Origin: Bradyrhizobium genosp. SA-3
Lineage (GTDB): Bacteria > Pseudomonadota > Alphaproteobacteria > Rhizobiales > Xanthobacteraceae
Direction of reading: 5' to 3'
Assembly: GCF_004212635.1 (NCBI RefSeq)
Contig: NZ_PSRT01000020.1
Coordinates: 1 to 64,000 of the forward strand
Length of the DNA stretch: 64,000 bases
Shown: piece by piece, positions 17,587-29,988 of the stretch
How the letters are laid out: the number at the start of each line of letters is the position of its first letter
How positions within the stretch are numbered: position 1 is the first letter of the stretch
Position numbers and translations under genes: made by a program
The notes under the pieces: generated by a model
Database searches by the model: none
What the model was told of the DNA's origin: nothing
What the model saw: the letters and a program-made list of their open reading frames with translations, nothing else

Positions 17587-19379
17587 AGCGCCGGCAGCCT
17601 CACCACGAAGCGCGCGCCCGTGACCGTCGGCGCGCCGTCGGCATCGAGCGGGCCTGCGCGGTTCTCGGCCCAGATGCGCCCGCCATGGGCATCGACGATC
17701 TGCTTGGAGATCGACAATCCGAGGCCGGAGTTCTGGCCAAAGCCCTGATGCGGACGGTCGGTGTAGAAGCGCTCGAAGATGCGCTCCAGCGCGTCGTCGC
17801 GGATGCCGGGGCCGTCGTCGTCGATCACGATCTCGATCTCGCCGCGCGCGCGGCGGCAGGTGAGGCGCACCTTGCTGCCGGCTTGCGAGAACGATTGCGC
17901 GTTGGACAGCAGGTTGGAGACGACCTGTCCGAGCCGTGAATCGTGGCCAGTCACGGCGAACGTGTCGGTCGGGCTGCGGCCCTCGAAGCGGGTCTCGACC
18001 GCGACGTCGTGGCCGAGCTTGGTCTCGTTGGCGACGGACGCCAGCGTCGTCAGCAGGCGGCGCAAGTCGACCGGGATCGCATCCTGGCGCTGCAATTCGG
18101 CATCGAGCCGGCTGGCGTCCGAGATGTCCGAGATCAGACGGTCGAGCCGCTTGACGTCGTGCTCGATCACCTCGAGCAGGCGTGCGCGGCTGGTCTCGTT
18201 GCGCGCCAGCGGCAGCGTCTCGACCGCAGAGCGCAGCGAGGTCAGCGGGTTCTTCAGTTCATGGGCGACGTCGGCGGCGAACATCTCGATCGCCTCGATG
18301 CGGCTGTAGAGCGCGCTGGTCATGTCGCGCAGCGCGCCGGAGAGGTGGCCGATCTCGTCGCGGCGGCGGGTGAAATCGGGGATCTCGATGCGGGCCTTGA
18401 TGCGGCGGCGGACGCGCTCGGCGCTGTCGGCGAGCCGGCGCACCGGACCTGCGATCGTGCTGGCAAGCAGCAGCGACAGCATGATCATGACCGTTGCGGC
18501 AACACCGCCGACCTTCAGGATGGCGAGGCGCTCGGCGGTGACCATCTGGTCGATGTCGTCGCCCTGGGTCGACAGCATCAAGGCGCCGTGGATGGCACGC
18601 GAGCGCAGCACGGGGACCGCGACCGAGACGATCACCTCGCCGCGTGCATTGACCCGCACCATCGAGCGCTTCTGGCCCTGGAGTGCGTCGCCCACCTCCG
18701 CATAACCATTGCCATTCTCGGGCCCGAGCTCGCGGTAGAGCGGCAGGTCGCCGCGGTTCAGCCAGGTCCGCACCGCGACCATGCCGCGCTCGACGATGCC
18801 GGGCTTCTCGGCCGGTGGCGGCAGGTTGTAGCGCAGCACGTTTTCGAGGTTGCGGCTGTCGACCAGCAGGCTGCCGTTCGGATCGTAGATGCGCGCGCGC
18901 GTCTTGGTCGGCGAGATCAGCGTGCGCAGCACCGGCGCCACGCGCTCCGGATTGATCGGGAAGTCCAGCGGCGAATATTCGTCCGAGCCGCCATAGGTCT
19001 CGCCCGGCTTCAGATCAAGCAGCCGGTCGGGGTCGATGGTGATGGCGTTGGTCTGCACGGTCGCTGAGGCCGCGATGGCGCCGGCGATGATCTCGGCCTG
19101 CACCAGGAGGCTCTGAGCCCGCGCGTCGATCAGGCCGGCGCGGAATTGCGATAGATACAGGATGCTGGCGACCAGCGCGACGAGGCCGGCGAGGTTGAGG
19201 GAGACGATGCGGCGGGTCAGGCTCGAGAAGGACAGCGCGAAGAAGAACTGCCCGGCGCGCTTCAACCAGTTCAGCGGCCGCCAACCCTGCGGCTTGTCTT
19301 CGGCAACGTGCTCCGGAACGCCGTGGGATGCGACATCCTCGGCGCTCTGGTTTGGATCAGGCTGCGTTCGGTCAAGCAA
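17583..19379 (-). CDS. chvG: Sensor histidine kinase ChvG (ExoS/BvrS type)
   Basis: A 598-residue kinase. Membrane helices lie at about 55-75 and 295-315 and enclose a periplasmic sensor domain, then a HAMP segment, a HisKA domain with the phosphorylated His373 (DVAHELKNPLTSLRS) and an HATPase domain (NLLSNAQSF, DDGPGI, GLGLSI). Length, arrangement and neighbours identify ChvG, which senses acidity or envelope stress in rhizobia, Agrobacterium and Brucella and phosphorylates ChvI. It lies 117 bases after chvI, and its stop overlaps the hprK start. Confidence 0.95.
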   Translation of the reverse strand: MLDRTQPDPNQSAEDVASHGVPEHVAEDKPQGWRPLNWLKRAGQFFFALSFSSLTRRIVSLNLAGLVALVASILYLSQFRAGLIDARAQSLLVQAEIIAGAIAASATVQTNAITIDPDRLLDLKPGETYGGSDEYSPLDFPINPERVAPVLRTLISPTKTRARIYDPNGSLLVDSRNLENVLRYNLPPPAEKPGIVERGMVAVRTWLNRGDLPLYRELGPENGNGYAEVGDALQGQKRSMVRVNARGEVIVSVAVPVLRSRAIHGALMLSTQGDDIDQMVTAERLAILKVGGVAATVMIMLSLLLASTIAGPVRRLADSAERVRRRIKARIEIPDFTRRRDEIGHLSGALRDMTSALYSRIEAIEMFAADVAHELKNPLTSLRSAVETLPLARNETSRARLLEVIEHDVKRLDRLISDISDASRLDAELQRQDAIPVDLRRLLTTLASVANETKLGHDVAVETRFEGRSPTDTFAVTGHDSRLGQVVSNLLSNAQSFSQAGSKVRLTCRRARGEIEIVIDDDGPGIRDDALERIFERFYTDRPHQGFGQNSGLGLSISKQIVDAHGGRIWAENRAGPLDADGAPTVTGARFVVRLPAL

Positions 19380-19496
19380 TGCTTATGCCCGCGTTAGGAC
19401 AGCTCGTTGAGAAGGTCCCCGCATCCTAGAGCGATCCCGGTCCCGATGGAATCAGAACCGGCGATGCTCTCGTCTTTGGTGAAGCTGCCTGCCGCC

Positions 19497-20198
19497 TCAG
19501 GCTTCCTTGAAGCGGTAGCCGACGCCGTAGAGCGTCTCGATCATCTCGAACTCGTTGTCGACCACCTTGAACTTCTTGCGGAGCCGCTTGATGTGGCTGT
19601 CGATGGTGCGGTCGTCGACATAGACCTGGTCGTCATAGGCCGCATCCATCAGCGCGTTGCGGCTCTTCACCACGCCGGGCCGGGTCGCCAGCGCCTGGAG
19701 GATCAGGAATTCGGTGACGGTCAGCGTCACCGGCTCGTTCTTCCAGGTGCAGGTATGCCGTTCCGGATCCATGCGCAAAAGGCCCCGGTCGAGCGCCTTG
19801 GCATCGTTCTCCTTCGGCGCGACGGTCGGGTCCTTGGGCGCCGAGCGGCGCAGCACCGCCTTGACGCGCTCGACCAAAAGGCGCTGCGAGAACGGTTTGC
19901 GGATGAAGTCGTCGGCGCCCATCTTGAGGCCGAACAACTCGTCGATCTCTTCGTCCTTGGAGGTCAGGAAGATCACTGGCAGGTCCGATTTCTGCCGCAG
20001 ACGCCGCAGCGTCTCCATGCCGTCCATGCGCGGCATCTTGATGTCGAGGATGGCGAGATCGGGCTGGGTGGTGCGAAAACCGTCAAGCGCGGAGGCACCG
20101 TCGGTGTAGGTCATGATGCGGTAGCCTTCGGCTTCCAGCGCGATCGAGACGGATGTGAGAATGTTGCGGTCGTCGTCGACCAAAGCGATTGTGGGCAT
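19497..20198 (-). CDS. chvI: Response regulator ChvI (OmpR family)
   Basis: A 233-residue regulator: receiver domain with phospho-acceptor Asp52 ([13 protein letters not shown]) and acidic DDD at 8-10, and an OmpR winged helix ending [25 protein letters not shown]. The start is ATG 20198 ([12 protein letters not shown]); the longer frame to 20312 runs into the promoter. ChvI controls succinoglycan, motility, acid response and, in Agrobacterium and Sinorhizobium, pckA. Here pckA lies on the other strand about 4 kb away, with two genes between. The 243 bases to hugZ form a divergent promoter region. Confidence 0.96.
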   Translation of the reverse strand: MPTIALVDDDRNILTSVSIALEAEGYRIMTYTDGASALDGFRTTQPDLAILDIKMPRMDGMETLRRLRQKSDLPVIFLTSKDEEIDELFGLKMGADDFIRKPFSQRLLVERVKAVLRRSAPKDPTVAPKENDAKALDRGLLRMDPERHTCTWKNEPVTLTVTEFLILQALATRPGVVKSRNALMDAAYDDQVYVDDRTIDSHIKRLRKKFKVVDNEFEMIETLYGVGYRFKEA

Positions 20199-20441
20199 GA
20201 GCCTCTGCTTTCTGCTTTCCGTTTGGGTCGTGGCTTGAAACGGCGAGCAATCCAGTGATGCGCCGCATACAATGGGTGCCGAACTCGGCATACGAACCTT
20301 GTCACCGAGCAATGCAAGCTAGGCTGAAGTGTGACCAAGTTCCACGAAACGCGGCAGATCCGCCGCGTCTCGACCCATAACCTGGCCCCCGTTTACCCGA
20401 AAAAAGGCCTCCCTTGCAACCACCTGACCCCGAGAAAGCCG

Positions 20442-21191
20442 ATGCAACCGACCCCGGATTTCGACCCCGCGAAACTCGCCAAATCGCTGCTGCGACGGTC
20501 GCGGCAGGGGGCGCTGGCAACCCTGATGGCCGGCAGCGGCGATCCCTATTGTTCCCTGGTCAATCTGGCGAGCCATCCCGATGGCTCGCCGATCCTGCTG
20601 ATCTCGCGCCTCGCGGTGCATACCCGGAACATCTTGGCGGACAGTCGGATCTCGCTGATGCTGGACGAGCGCGCGGCCGGCGATCCCCTGGAAGGAGCCC
20701 GGATCATGCTGTCCGGCCGGGCCGAACAGGCCGATGCCGACAAGGAGTTGCTCCAGCGACGGTATCTCAATGCCCATCCCTCGGCGGAAGGCTTTGTTTC
20801 GTTTAAGGATTTCTCCTTCTTCCGGATCCGACCCACGGGAACCCATCTGGTTGCCGGCTTCGGCCGGATCGTCGACCTCAAGCCCGAGCAGTTCCTCACG
20901 GACCTCACCGGTGCCGAGGATCTGCTGGCGGCGGAACAGGGCGCCGTCGAGCACATGAATGCCGACCATCGCGACGCCATGAACCTCTATGCCACAAGGC
21001 TGCTCGGCGCGGCCGAGGGCGACTGGCGCTGCACCGGCTGCGATCCGGAAGGCCTCGACATGCAGATGGATCAGACCGCGCTGCGGCTGGAGTTCCCGGA
21101 GCGGGTGACGGATGGCACGGCACTGCGCAAGATGCTGGTCCGCCTCGCAGGTGAGGCGCGCAAGAAGATGGACCAGGGCGAAACATTTTGA
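20442..21191 (+). CDS. HugZ-family protein (pyridoxamine 5'-phosphate oxidase-like, heme-related)
   Basis: A 249-residue protein. The N-terminal two thirds form a split-barrel FMN-binding fold (SRQGALATLMAGSGDPYCSL, ISRLAVHTRNI, RIMLSGRA), and the C-terminal domain is the DUF2470-type segment (EQGAVEHMNADHRDAMNLYA) that supplies heme-pocket residues in HugZ. HugZ enzymes degrade heme; many members of this wider family are unproven. The ATG at 20442 is chosen because homology begins just after it. It is divergent from chvI and 64 bases upstream of the TPR-CHAT gene, same strand. Confidence 0.85.
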   Translation: MQPTPDFDPAKLAKSLLRRSRQGALATLMAGSGDPYCSLVNLASHPDGSPILLISRLAVHTRNILADSRISLMLDERAAGDPLEGARIMLSGRAEQADADKELLQRRYLNAHPSAEGFVSFKDFSFFRIRPTGTHLVAGFGRIVDLKPEQFLTDLTGAEDLLAAEQGAVEHMNADHRDAMNLYATRLLGAAEGDWRCTGCDPEGLDMQMDQTALRLEFPERVTDGTALRKMLVRLAGEARKKMDQGETF

Positions 21192-21255
21192 ACGTCGCCG
21201 CTGATCGCTGCGACCCAAGACCGTGATCGGTCCGACGGCGGCAGCGAGAGTGTTC

Positions 21256-23853
21256 ATGGCAAGATGGAATCGAGTGGCGCTGATCGCAGGCCTCGCGCTC
21301 GCGGCGAGCGCATTGCTGCCCACGGCTGCTCTTGCCCAGAAGGGCAATCTTGCCGCGCAGGGCGCCAGGATCAACGCGCTCATGGCTGCCGGCAAGTATT
21401 CGGAAGCGCTCCCGCTCGCGCAGGCGACGGTTGCGAGCCTCGAGAAGAGCGACAACGGCCGTGAACTCGCCGCTGCTCTCAACAATCTCGGTCAGGTCCA
21501 TGCCGGCCAGGGCCGAGACGATCTGGCCGAGCCGCTCTACAAGCGCGCGATTGCATTGATGGAAAAGTCGCTCGGCCTCGACACTCCATTGGTCGCGGCC
21601 GAACTGACAAATCTCGCCGCGCTGTATCAGCGGCAGGGCCGCTTCGCCGAGGCCGAGCCGCTGTTCAAGCGCGCGCTCGCCGTGCGCGAAAAGAGCTTGC
21701 CGCGTGAGCACCCCGATGTCGGCCAGGCCCTCAACAATCTGGCCACGCTCTATGTCAAGCAGGAGCATTTTGCCGACGCCGAGCCGCTGTTCCAGCGGGC
21801 GCTTGCGATCTACCAGAAAGCAGCCGGGCCCGAGCATCCCGCGGTTGCGACCGTCCTGAACAACATCGGTCAGGTCGATCGCGACCTCAATCGCGATGCT
21901 GATGCCGAAGCGCCGATCAAGCGCTCGCTCGCGATCCGCGAGAAAGTGCTGGGGCCGGAGCATCCCGACGTCGCCCGCTCGCTGAACAATCTCGCGGGTC
22001 TCTATCAGCACCAGCAGCGCTATGTCGAGGCCGAGCCGCTGTATTGCCGCGCGCTGGCGATCCGTGAGCGCGCATTCGGCGCCGATCACCCTGACGCCGC
22101 AATCTCGACCAGCAATTTCGCCTATTTCCTCCAGATGTCCGGGCGGACTGCCGACGCCTTGCCGCTCGCAGAAAAGACGCTCGCCAACAATCGTGCGCAG
22201 TTACGCGTCGTATTGCCGATCCTGTTTTCCGCGCGGCAGCAGCGTCTCCTGCCGGACGACAAGGCGCTGGACGAGGCGCTCGCGGCGATCCAGCGCGGCA
22301 CGCAATCCTCTGCCGCCGCCGCCGTGAACAAGCTCGCGGTGCGGTTGGCCGCCGGCAGCGACCGGCTCGCCGAGCTCGTGCGCAAAGATCAGGATCTCGC
22401 GGCCGAGTCCGACGCGCTCGACAAGGCGATCATCACTGCGGTGTCGAAGCCTTCCGCTCAGCGCGACCGCGTGGCCGAACAGCGCAGCCGCGCGCGGATC
22501 GCGGCAATCGCGAGCGAGCGCAGCGGATTGCAGAAGACCCTCGCGGTCGAGTTTCCCCACTATTCTTCGCTCTCCAACCCGCTGCCGCTGGCGGTGAAGG
22601 ACATTCAGGCATTGCTGTCGGCCGACGAGGCGATGGTGCTTTATTCGATCGTCGACAAGCAGAGCTACGTCATCGCGATCACCCGCGACGGCGTCGACTG
22701 GAAGGAGATCCCGCTCGGCGCTGATGCGCTGGCGCAGAAAGTGTCCGCCTTCCGTCGGGGATTAGACGTCGGCAAGGCGCACGATGCCTCCGGCAAAGCC
22801 GGATTGTTCGACCTTGCGCTCGCGAACGAGCTCTATGCCGCGCTGCTTGGTCCGGTGGAGGCGCTGACAAAAGACAAACGCAATTTGTTGGTCGTGCCGT
22901 CGGCGGCGCTGACCGCGTTGCCGTTTCATCTGCTGGTCACGGAGAAGCCGCGAGCGGCGATCCCGGACAGGCTCGAAGGCTATCGCAGCGCCGCCTGGCT
23001 GTTGCGGCGCCAGGCCGTCTCGGTGCTGCCGTCGGTGATCAGCCTGAAATCGCTGCGCGCCTTTGCGCGCAGCGATCAAGGCATCAAGCCGATGACCGGC
23101 TTCGGCGATCCCGTGTTCAACCCTGCGCTGGAGGGGCCGGCCGAGCGTCGTGCCGCAAGCGGCAAGGTCGCAGCGCGCAGCATCGCGACCATCGCCTATA
23201 CCGACTTCTGGCGCGGTGCCGGCGTCGATCGTGCGCGGCTGGCGCAGGCGCTGCCGCAACTGCCGGATACTGCGGACGAGCTGAACGCGGTGGCGAGGGA
23301 TGTCGGCGCGACCGATGCCGACATCCATCTCGGTCGCGACGCCAGCGAAACGACGCTCAAGCGTGCAGCGCTTGCTCAATATGGCATCATCTACTTTGCC
23401 ACCCACGGCCTTGTCGCCGGCGACATCAAGGGACTGGGTGAGCCCTCGCTTGCACTCTCCATTCCCGATCAGCCATCGGAGCTCGACGACGGCCTGCTCA
23501 CCGCGAGCGAAGTGGCCCAGCTCAAGCTCAATGCGGATTGGGTTGTGCTGTCGGCCTGCAACACCATCGCGGGCGACAAGCCGGGCGCTGAAGCCCTGTC
23601 GGGATTGGCGCGTTCGTTCTTTTATGCCGGTGCCCGTGCTCTCCTGGTCTCGCATTGGGCGGTGGATTCGGAAGCTGCCACGCGCTTGACCACGTCGACG
23701 TTCGAGCTGCTCAAGAACGAACCGAAGATCGGTCGCGCCGAAGCCTTGCGCCGCGCGATGCTAACTTATCTCAACGACGCTTCGTCCCCGCGCAACGCCT
23801 ACCCTGCGATGTGGGGGCCGTTCGCACTCATCGGCGAAGGTGAGGTAAGATAG
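21256..23853 (+). CDS. Secreted TPR-CHAT protein (caspase-fold protease-like)
   Basis: An 865-residue protein. Residues 1-28 are a signal peptide (LLPTAALAQ). Residues about 45-310 hold six kinesin-light-chain-type TPR units of 42 residues (NNLAxLYxxQxRFAEAEPLFKRALAIREK...). The C-terminal CHAT domain (about 520-865) has the caspase-like pair His717 (YFATHGLV) and Cys768 (VLSACNT), followed by ALLVSHWAVDSEAA. In other systems CHAT proteases (separase clan) are cytoplasmic and act in defence, but the signal peptide places this one in the periplasm. TPR units probably recognise a protein target. Both catalytic residues are intact. Target unknown. Confidence 0.9.
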   Translation: MARWNRVALIAGLALAASALLPTAALAQKGNLAAQGARINALMAAGKYSEALPLAQATVASLEKSDNGRELAAALNNLGQVHAGQGRDDLAEPLYKRAIALMEKSLGLDTPLVAAELTNLAALYQRQGRFAEAEPLFKRALAVREKSLPREHPDVGQALNNLATLYVKQEHFADAEPLFQRALAIYQKAAGPEHPAVATVLNNIGQVDRDLNRDADAEAPIKRSLAIREKVLGPEHPDVARSLNNLAGLYQHQQRYVEAEPLYCRALAIRERAFGADHPDAAISTSNFAYFLQMSGRTADALPLAEKTLANNRAQLRVVLPILFSARQQRLLPDDKALDEALAAIQRGTQSSAAAAVNKLAVRLAAGSDRLAELVRKDQDLAAESDALDKAIITAVSKPSAQRDRVAEQRSRARIAAIASERSGLQKTLAVEFPHYSSLSNPLPLAVKDIQALLSADEAMVLYSIVDKQSYVIAITRDGVDWKEIPLGADALAQKVSAFRRGLDVGKAHDASGKAGLFDLALANELYAALLGPVEALTKDKRNLLVVPSAALTALPFHLLVTEKPRAAIPDRLEGYRSAAWLLRRQAVSVLPSVISLKSLRAFARSDQGIKPMTGFGDPVFNPALEGPAERRAASGKVAARSIATIAYTDFWRGAGVDRARLAQALPQLPDTADELNAVARDVGATDADIHLGRDASETTLKRAALAQYGIIYFATHGLVAGDIKGLGEPSLALSIPDQPSELDDGLLTASEVAQLKLNADWVVLSACNTIAGDKPGAEALSGLARSFFYAGARALLVSHWAVDSEAATRLTTSTFELLKNEPKIGRAEALRRAMLTYLNDASSPRNAYPAMWGPFALIGEGEVR

Positions 23854-24124
23854 GAAGCCACGTCGGGCATTGTGCGTCGCAATAACCGGGAGTAACGCGC
23901 AAATGCGCGTTTGGTTGCGCGATCATTCGAACTTTTTGAATGCGCCTGCTCAGAGCTGACATGCGCGACGTTTGGCGCGGTCTTTGAATAAACCAAATCC
24001 TACGGGATCAGCTTGGCAACGCCGGCGTTCATCAGTATTAGGTCGCCCAACCGAGGCTAAATGGCCTATATTCACGGTGACCGCGAGGGCGCCAAGGTTT
24101 GGTCGCGCTAAGTGTCGCGGGTTC

Positions 24125-24142
24125 TAGGAGGATTTTTTCGTG
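24125..24142 (+). promoter_or_regulatory. Ribosome-binding site fixing a GTG start for pckA
   Basis: CTAGGAGGATTTTTTCGTG: a full AGGAGG lies eight bases before the GTG at 24140. The alternative in-frame positions upstream have no such site. The preceding 270 bases (23854-24124) should hold the pckA promoter; CCTATATTC at about 24065 could be a -10 element, but I see no clear -35. Confidence 0.65.
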
Positions 24143-25756
24143 CAAGAGACGGGCGTGCGCAACGGTGCCTTCGGCGCCGACAAATTCGGCTTAAAGAATC
24201 TCAAGCAGGTTCACTGGAACCTCGGTGCGCCACAACTCTATCAATACTCGCTCTCGGCAGGCGAGGCGGTGCTGTCCGCCGACGGTGCACTCTGCGCCGA
24301 CACCGGCGAGTTCACCGGCCGCAGCCCGAAGGACAAGTTCACGGTGCGTGACGCCACCACCGACAAGAAGATGTGGTGGGCCGGCAACCAATCGATCACC
24401 GCGGAGCAGTTCGAGACGCTCTATCAGGATTTCCTCAAACACGCCGAAGGCAAGACGCTGTTCGCGCAGGACCTCTATGGCGGCGCCGATCCGGCCTACC
24501 GGATCAAGACACGTGTCTTCACCGAACTCGCCTGGCACTCGCTGTTCATCCGCACGCTGCTGATCCGCCCCGAGGCCGTCGAGCTGTCGAGCTTTACGCC
24601 GGAGCTTACCATCATCGACATGCCGAGCTTCCGCGCCGATCCCAAACGTCACGGCTGCCGCTCGGAGAACGTCGTCGCGATCGATTTCGCCCGCAAGATC
24701 GTCCTGATCGGCGGGTCTTATTATGCCGGCGAGATGAAGAAGTCGGTCTTCACCACGCTGAACTATTACCTGCCCGAGCGCGGCGTGATGCCGATGCACT
24801 GTTCGGCCAATGTCGGCGCCAACGACGACACCGCGATCTTCTTCGGGCTATCAGGCACCGGCAAGACCACGCTGTCGGCTGATCCCAACCGCACCCTGAT
24901 CGGCGACGACGAGCACGGCTGGGGCCCGAACGGCGTATTCAATTTCGAAGGCGGCTGCTATGCCAAGTGCATCAAGCTGTCGAAGGAAGCCGAGCCCGAG
25001 ATCTTTGCTGCATCGACGCGCTTCGGTGCGGTGCTCGAGAATTGCGTGCTCGACGAAGACACCCGCATCGTCGATTTCGACGACGGCTCCAAGACCGAGA
25101 ACACGCGCTCGGCGTACCCGCTCGATTTCATTCCGAACGCCTCGCGCACCGGCCGTGCGCCGCAGCCGAAGAACGTGGTGATGCTCGCCGCCGACGCCTT
25201 CGGCGTGCTGCCGCCGATCGCAAAGCTCTCGCCGGCGCAGGCGATGTATCACTTCCTGTCCGGCTACACCGCCAAGGTGGCCGGCACCGAGCGCGGCCTC
25301 GGCAACGAACCGCAGCCGGAATTCTCGACCTGCTTCGGCTCGCCCTTCCTGCCGCTCGACCCCAGCGTCTACGGCAACATGCTGCGTGACCTCATCGCCC
25401 GGCACAATGTCGACTGCTGGCTGGTCAACACCGGCTGGACCGGCGGCAAGTATGGTGTCGGCTCCCGCATGCCGATCAAGGTGACGCGCGCGCTGCTCAC
25501 CGCCGCGCTCGACGGCTCGCTTCGCAACGTCGAATTCCGCACCGACAAATATTTCGGCTTCGCGGTCCCGACCGCCCTGCCGGGCGTGCCGAGCGAAATC
25601 CTCAACCCGGTCAACACCTGGAAGGACAAGGACGAGTTCGACAAGACCGCCCGCGCGCTGGTCGGCATGTTCCAGAAGAACTTCGCCAAGTTCGAAGCCC
25701 AGGTCGACGCCGAGGTGCGCGCCGCTGCGCCGGACGTGAAGCTCGCAGCGGAGTAA
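24140..25756 (+). CDS. pckA: Phosphoenolpyruvate carboxykinase (ATP)
   Basis: A 538-residue enzyme that turns oxaloacetate and ATP into PEP, ADP and CO2, the entry step of gluconeogenesis from dicarboxylates. Visible motifs: [23 protein letters not shown], the kinase-1 P-loop [18 protein letters not shown] and [10 protein letters not shown]. The start is GTG at 24140 with a strong ribosome-binding site. In rhizobia pckA is needed when growing on succinate and is tied to ChvI control, which fits its placement here. A hairpin terminator follows. Confidence 0.97.
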   Translation: MQETGVRNGAFGADKFGLKNLKQVHWNLGAPQLYQYSLSAGEAVLSADGALCADTGEFTGRSPKDKFTVRDATTDKKMWWAGNQSITAEQFETLYQDFLKHAEGKTLFAQDLYGGADPAYRIKTRVFTELAWHSLFIRTLLIRPEAVELSSFTPELTIIDMPSFRADPKRHGCRSENVVAIDFARKIVLIGGSYYAGEMKKSVFTTLNYYLPERGVMPMHCSANVGANDDTAIFFGLSGTGKTTLSADPNRTLIGDDEHGWGPNGVFNFEGGCYAKCIKLSKEAEPEIFAASTRFGAVLENCVLDEDTRIVDFDDGSKTENTRSAYPLDFIPNASRTGRAPQPKNVVMLAADAFGVLPPIAKLSPAQAMYHFLSGYTAKVAGTERGLGNEPQPEFSTCFGSPFLPLDPSVYGNMLRDLIARHNVDCWLVNTGWTGGKYGVGSRMPIKVTRALLTAALDGSLRNVEFRTDKYFGFAVPTALPGVPSEILNPVNTWKDKDEFDKTARALVGMFQKNFAKFEAQVDAEVRAAAPDVKLAAE

Positions 25757-25780
25757 CTTGGCTCTCGAAACGGAATACAA

Positions 25781-25810
25781 AAGGGCGGCCGCGAGGCCGC
25801 CCTTATTGCT
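25781..25810 (+). terminator. Probable pckA terminator
   Basis: AGGGCGGCC and GGCCGCCCT form a nine-pair perfect stem with a four-base GCGA loop, followed by the T-rich TATTGCTTTG. It starts 25 bases after the pckA stop. Confidence 0.6.
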
Positions 25811-25829
25811 TTGCGCGATATCTCTCCAC

Positions 25830-25909
25830 CGTCATTGCGAGCGCAGCGAAGCAATCCAGAATCCCTCCGCGGAGACAGTCTGGATTGCTTCGCTGCGCTC
25901 GCAATGACG
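25830..25909. repeat. Inverted-arm element, family A, copy 1
   Basis: The left arm CGTCATTGCGAGCGCAGCGA followed by AGCAATCCAGA is mirrored by TCTGGATTGCTTCGCTGCGC and TCGCAATGACG. Length 80 bases, centre CCGCGGAG. Other copies at 26766, 30942 and 56866. Confidence 0.9.
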
Positions 25910-25924
25910 AGCCTGCGAGAGCAG

Positions 25925-26740
25925 CTACGCCTTGAAATAGGCGATCTGCGTCGTGGTCGCGAGCAATCTGCCGTTCGGTGACCACAGCTCGCCGTTCTGA
26001 TCGCCATAGCTCTTGTGGAAGATCTTGGCGTCCGCGGTCGCGAGCACGCGCGTGATGTCTTCCGCCGCCAGCTCTTCGGCATCGGTGTGGAAATACGTCG
26101 TCAGCGACACTGTGCCGAACGGCACCAGCTCGCGCCGCGCGTGGAAGATGCGGCCGAAGAAGGCATCCGACATCGACATCAGTGACAGCATGTCGAGCTT
26201 GCGCGGCGTGCGGTCGCTGATCCAGATCTTCGAATAGGTGCTGGCGGGCTCGGTCTGCGGCGGGCCGATCCGCATCTCGCCCTCGACGAAGCGGAATTCA
26301 TACTGGTTGGCCCAGGACGCCGCGATCTTCGGGAATGGCAGCGTCTGTTCGAACGGCTTGGCGTCTGGGCACTTCGCCACCCCGTGCTCCCAGGACGGCC
26401 GACGCTCGGCGAACACGGCGGTGGCGAGCGTTGCGACCTCGCCGCCGCCTTGGCTGAGCTCGACGCTCCAATGCTGGCTGGAGCGGTTGGCCTTCACCAG
26501 CCGCAAATCGAGATCGAACGGCCCCTTGGCGATCGGTGCGCAGTAATTGACGGTGAGCGCGAGCGGATCGCCGGCGCGTTCGGGATGATCGATCAGCGCG
26601 CGCAAAATGGTCGCGGCGGTGGCGCCGCCGAACGGGCCGACAAAGGCCCAGTAATCGTCGCTGGTGTGCCCCTGCCAGCTGGAGTCACCGGCACTGACGC
26701 GGGTGGCGTCATCGAACGGGTGCGGGAGCTTGGCGTGCAT
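25925..26740 (-). CDS. Acyl-CoA thioesterase-like protein (double hotdog)
   Basis: A 271-residue protein of the TesB-like / thioesterase-family type with two hotdog repeats: the first around residues 20-115 (WAFVGPFGGATAATILRAL, then VNYCAPIAKGPFDLDLRLVK), the second around 165-270 (TYSKIWISD, FGTVSLTTYFHTD, ELWSPNGRLLATTTQIAYFK). Such proteins hydrolyse acyl-CoA thioesters; the chain-length preference cannot be told. The gene lies between two family A elements and has no functional neighbour. A few TesB-like proteins are non-enzymatic, so activity is inferred. Confidence 0.8.
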   Translation of the reverse strand: MHAKLPHPFDDATRVSAGDSSWQGHTSDDYWAFVGPFGGATAATILRALIDHPERAGDPLALTVNYCAPIAKGPFDLDLRLVKANRSSQHWSVELSQGGGEVATLATAVFAERRPSWEHGVAKCPDAKPFEQTLPFPKIAASWANQYEFRFVEGEMRIGPPQTEPASTYSKIWISDRTPRKLDMLSLMSMSDAFFGRIFHARRELVPFGTVSLTTYFHTDAEELAAEDITRVLATADAKIFHKSYGDQNGELWSPNGRLLATTTQIAYFKA

Positions 26741-26765
26741 TGGTGGTCCTCGGTATCTCCCCGAC

Positions 26766-26845
26766 GCTCATTGCGAGCGCAGCGAAGCAATCCAGACTGT
26801 CCCCGCGGAAAGAATCTGGATTGCTTCGCTGTGCTCGCAATGACG
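26766..26845. repeat. Inverted-arm element, family A, copy 2
   Basis: Same 80-base layout as copy 1: CATTGCGAGCGCAGCGAAGC and its mirror ending GCAATGACG, with a CCCCGCGGAAAG centre. It lies between the thioesterase and glgP genes. Confidence 0.88.
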
Positions 26846-26968
26846 GCGGTTGAGGCTGCGGCGTCTGTATCATTGGCGCCGGTTTGGGAAATGATGATGA
26901 TCATATCATCATCCTTCGCGCGATATGCAATAACCTCGCAGGTAACGCCGATTTCACGCCACGGAAAA

Positions 26969-29494
<2,526 letters not shown>

Positions 29495-29689
29495 TTCCTA
29501 GTCGAACGAACACTACGCACCCTACGCGTCATGCCCCTGCACCGGAACCATCGCTGGCGCGGTCGTGCACTGCGTTGATGCAAATTTATGCAAGGAACGG
29601 GCCGATTTGGGAACCCGGACCAGCACGGAGAAACACGGATTTGCTGCTACAATGGCGGCCAATTCAGCCATCACTGTGGAGGAGACCCC

Positions 29690-29935
29690 ATGAGACCTCT
29701 GATGAGACTGCTGATCGAAATCGCCACTGCGACCCTGCTCGTTATCTGCATCAGCGTCTCCACCGCCGCCTCCGCCGCCGGCAAAATGGGCCGCAGCGCC
29801 GACGGCCTCAGCTGCGCCGTCTCGCTCCCGCAAAACACAACGCCAGCAGCCCGCTGCGCCGCCATCAAGCGCCAATGCGGCGGCAAGTTTTATGCGAGCG
29901 CGTGCGGAGACAGGCTGATGTCGGCGGTGAATTGA
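29690..29935 (+). CDS. Small secreted Cys-containing protein (81 aa)
   Basis: An 81-residue product with a signal peptide (about 1-29, ending STAASAAG). The mature part is only about 50 residues with four Cys (LSCAVS, ARCAAIKRQCGG, SACGD), which could form two disulphides in the periplasm. A GGAGGAG ribosome-binding site lies just before the ATG at 29690; the longer frame to 29588 lacks one. I know no family name. The Cys spacing hints at a small structural or inhibitor-like protein, but that is conjecture. Confidence 0.6.
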   Translation: MRPLMRLLIEIATATLLVICISVSTAASAAGKMGRSADGLSCAVSLPQNTTPAARCAAIKRQCGGKFYASACGDRLMSAVN

Positions 29936-29988
29936 GGGGGTCGTACGGCGGAAACAGCGTTCGTTTGGCCGAAGGCTTTCACTGGGTT

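Noticed and set aside
19410-19470. Short repeat-like stretch (GAGCGATCCCGGTCCCGATG) between chvI and chvG
   Set aside because: It looks like half of a Rhizobiales palindrome, but I could find neither a partner arm nor another copy in this window.
26885-26925. GATGATGATCATATCATCATC near-palindrome upstream of the thioesterase gene as an operator
   Set aside because: Imperfect, simple-sequence in nature and seen only once; no second site or matching regulator.
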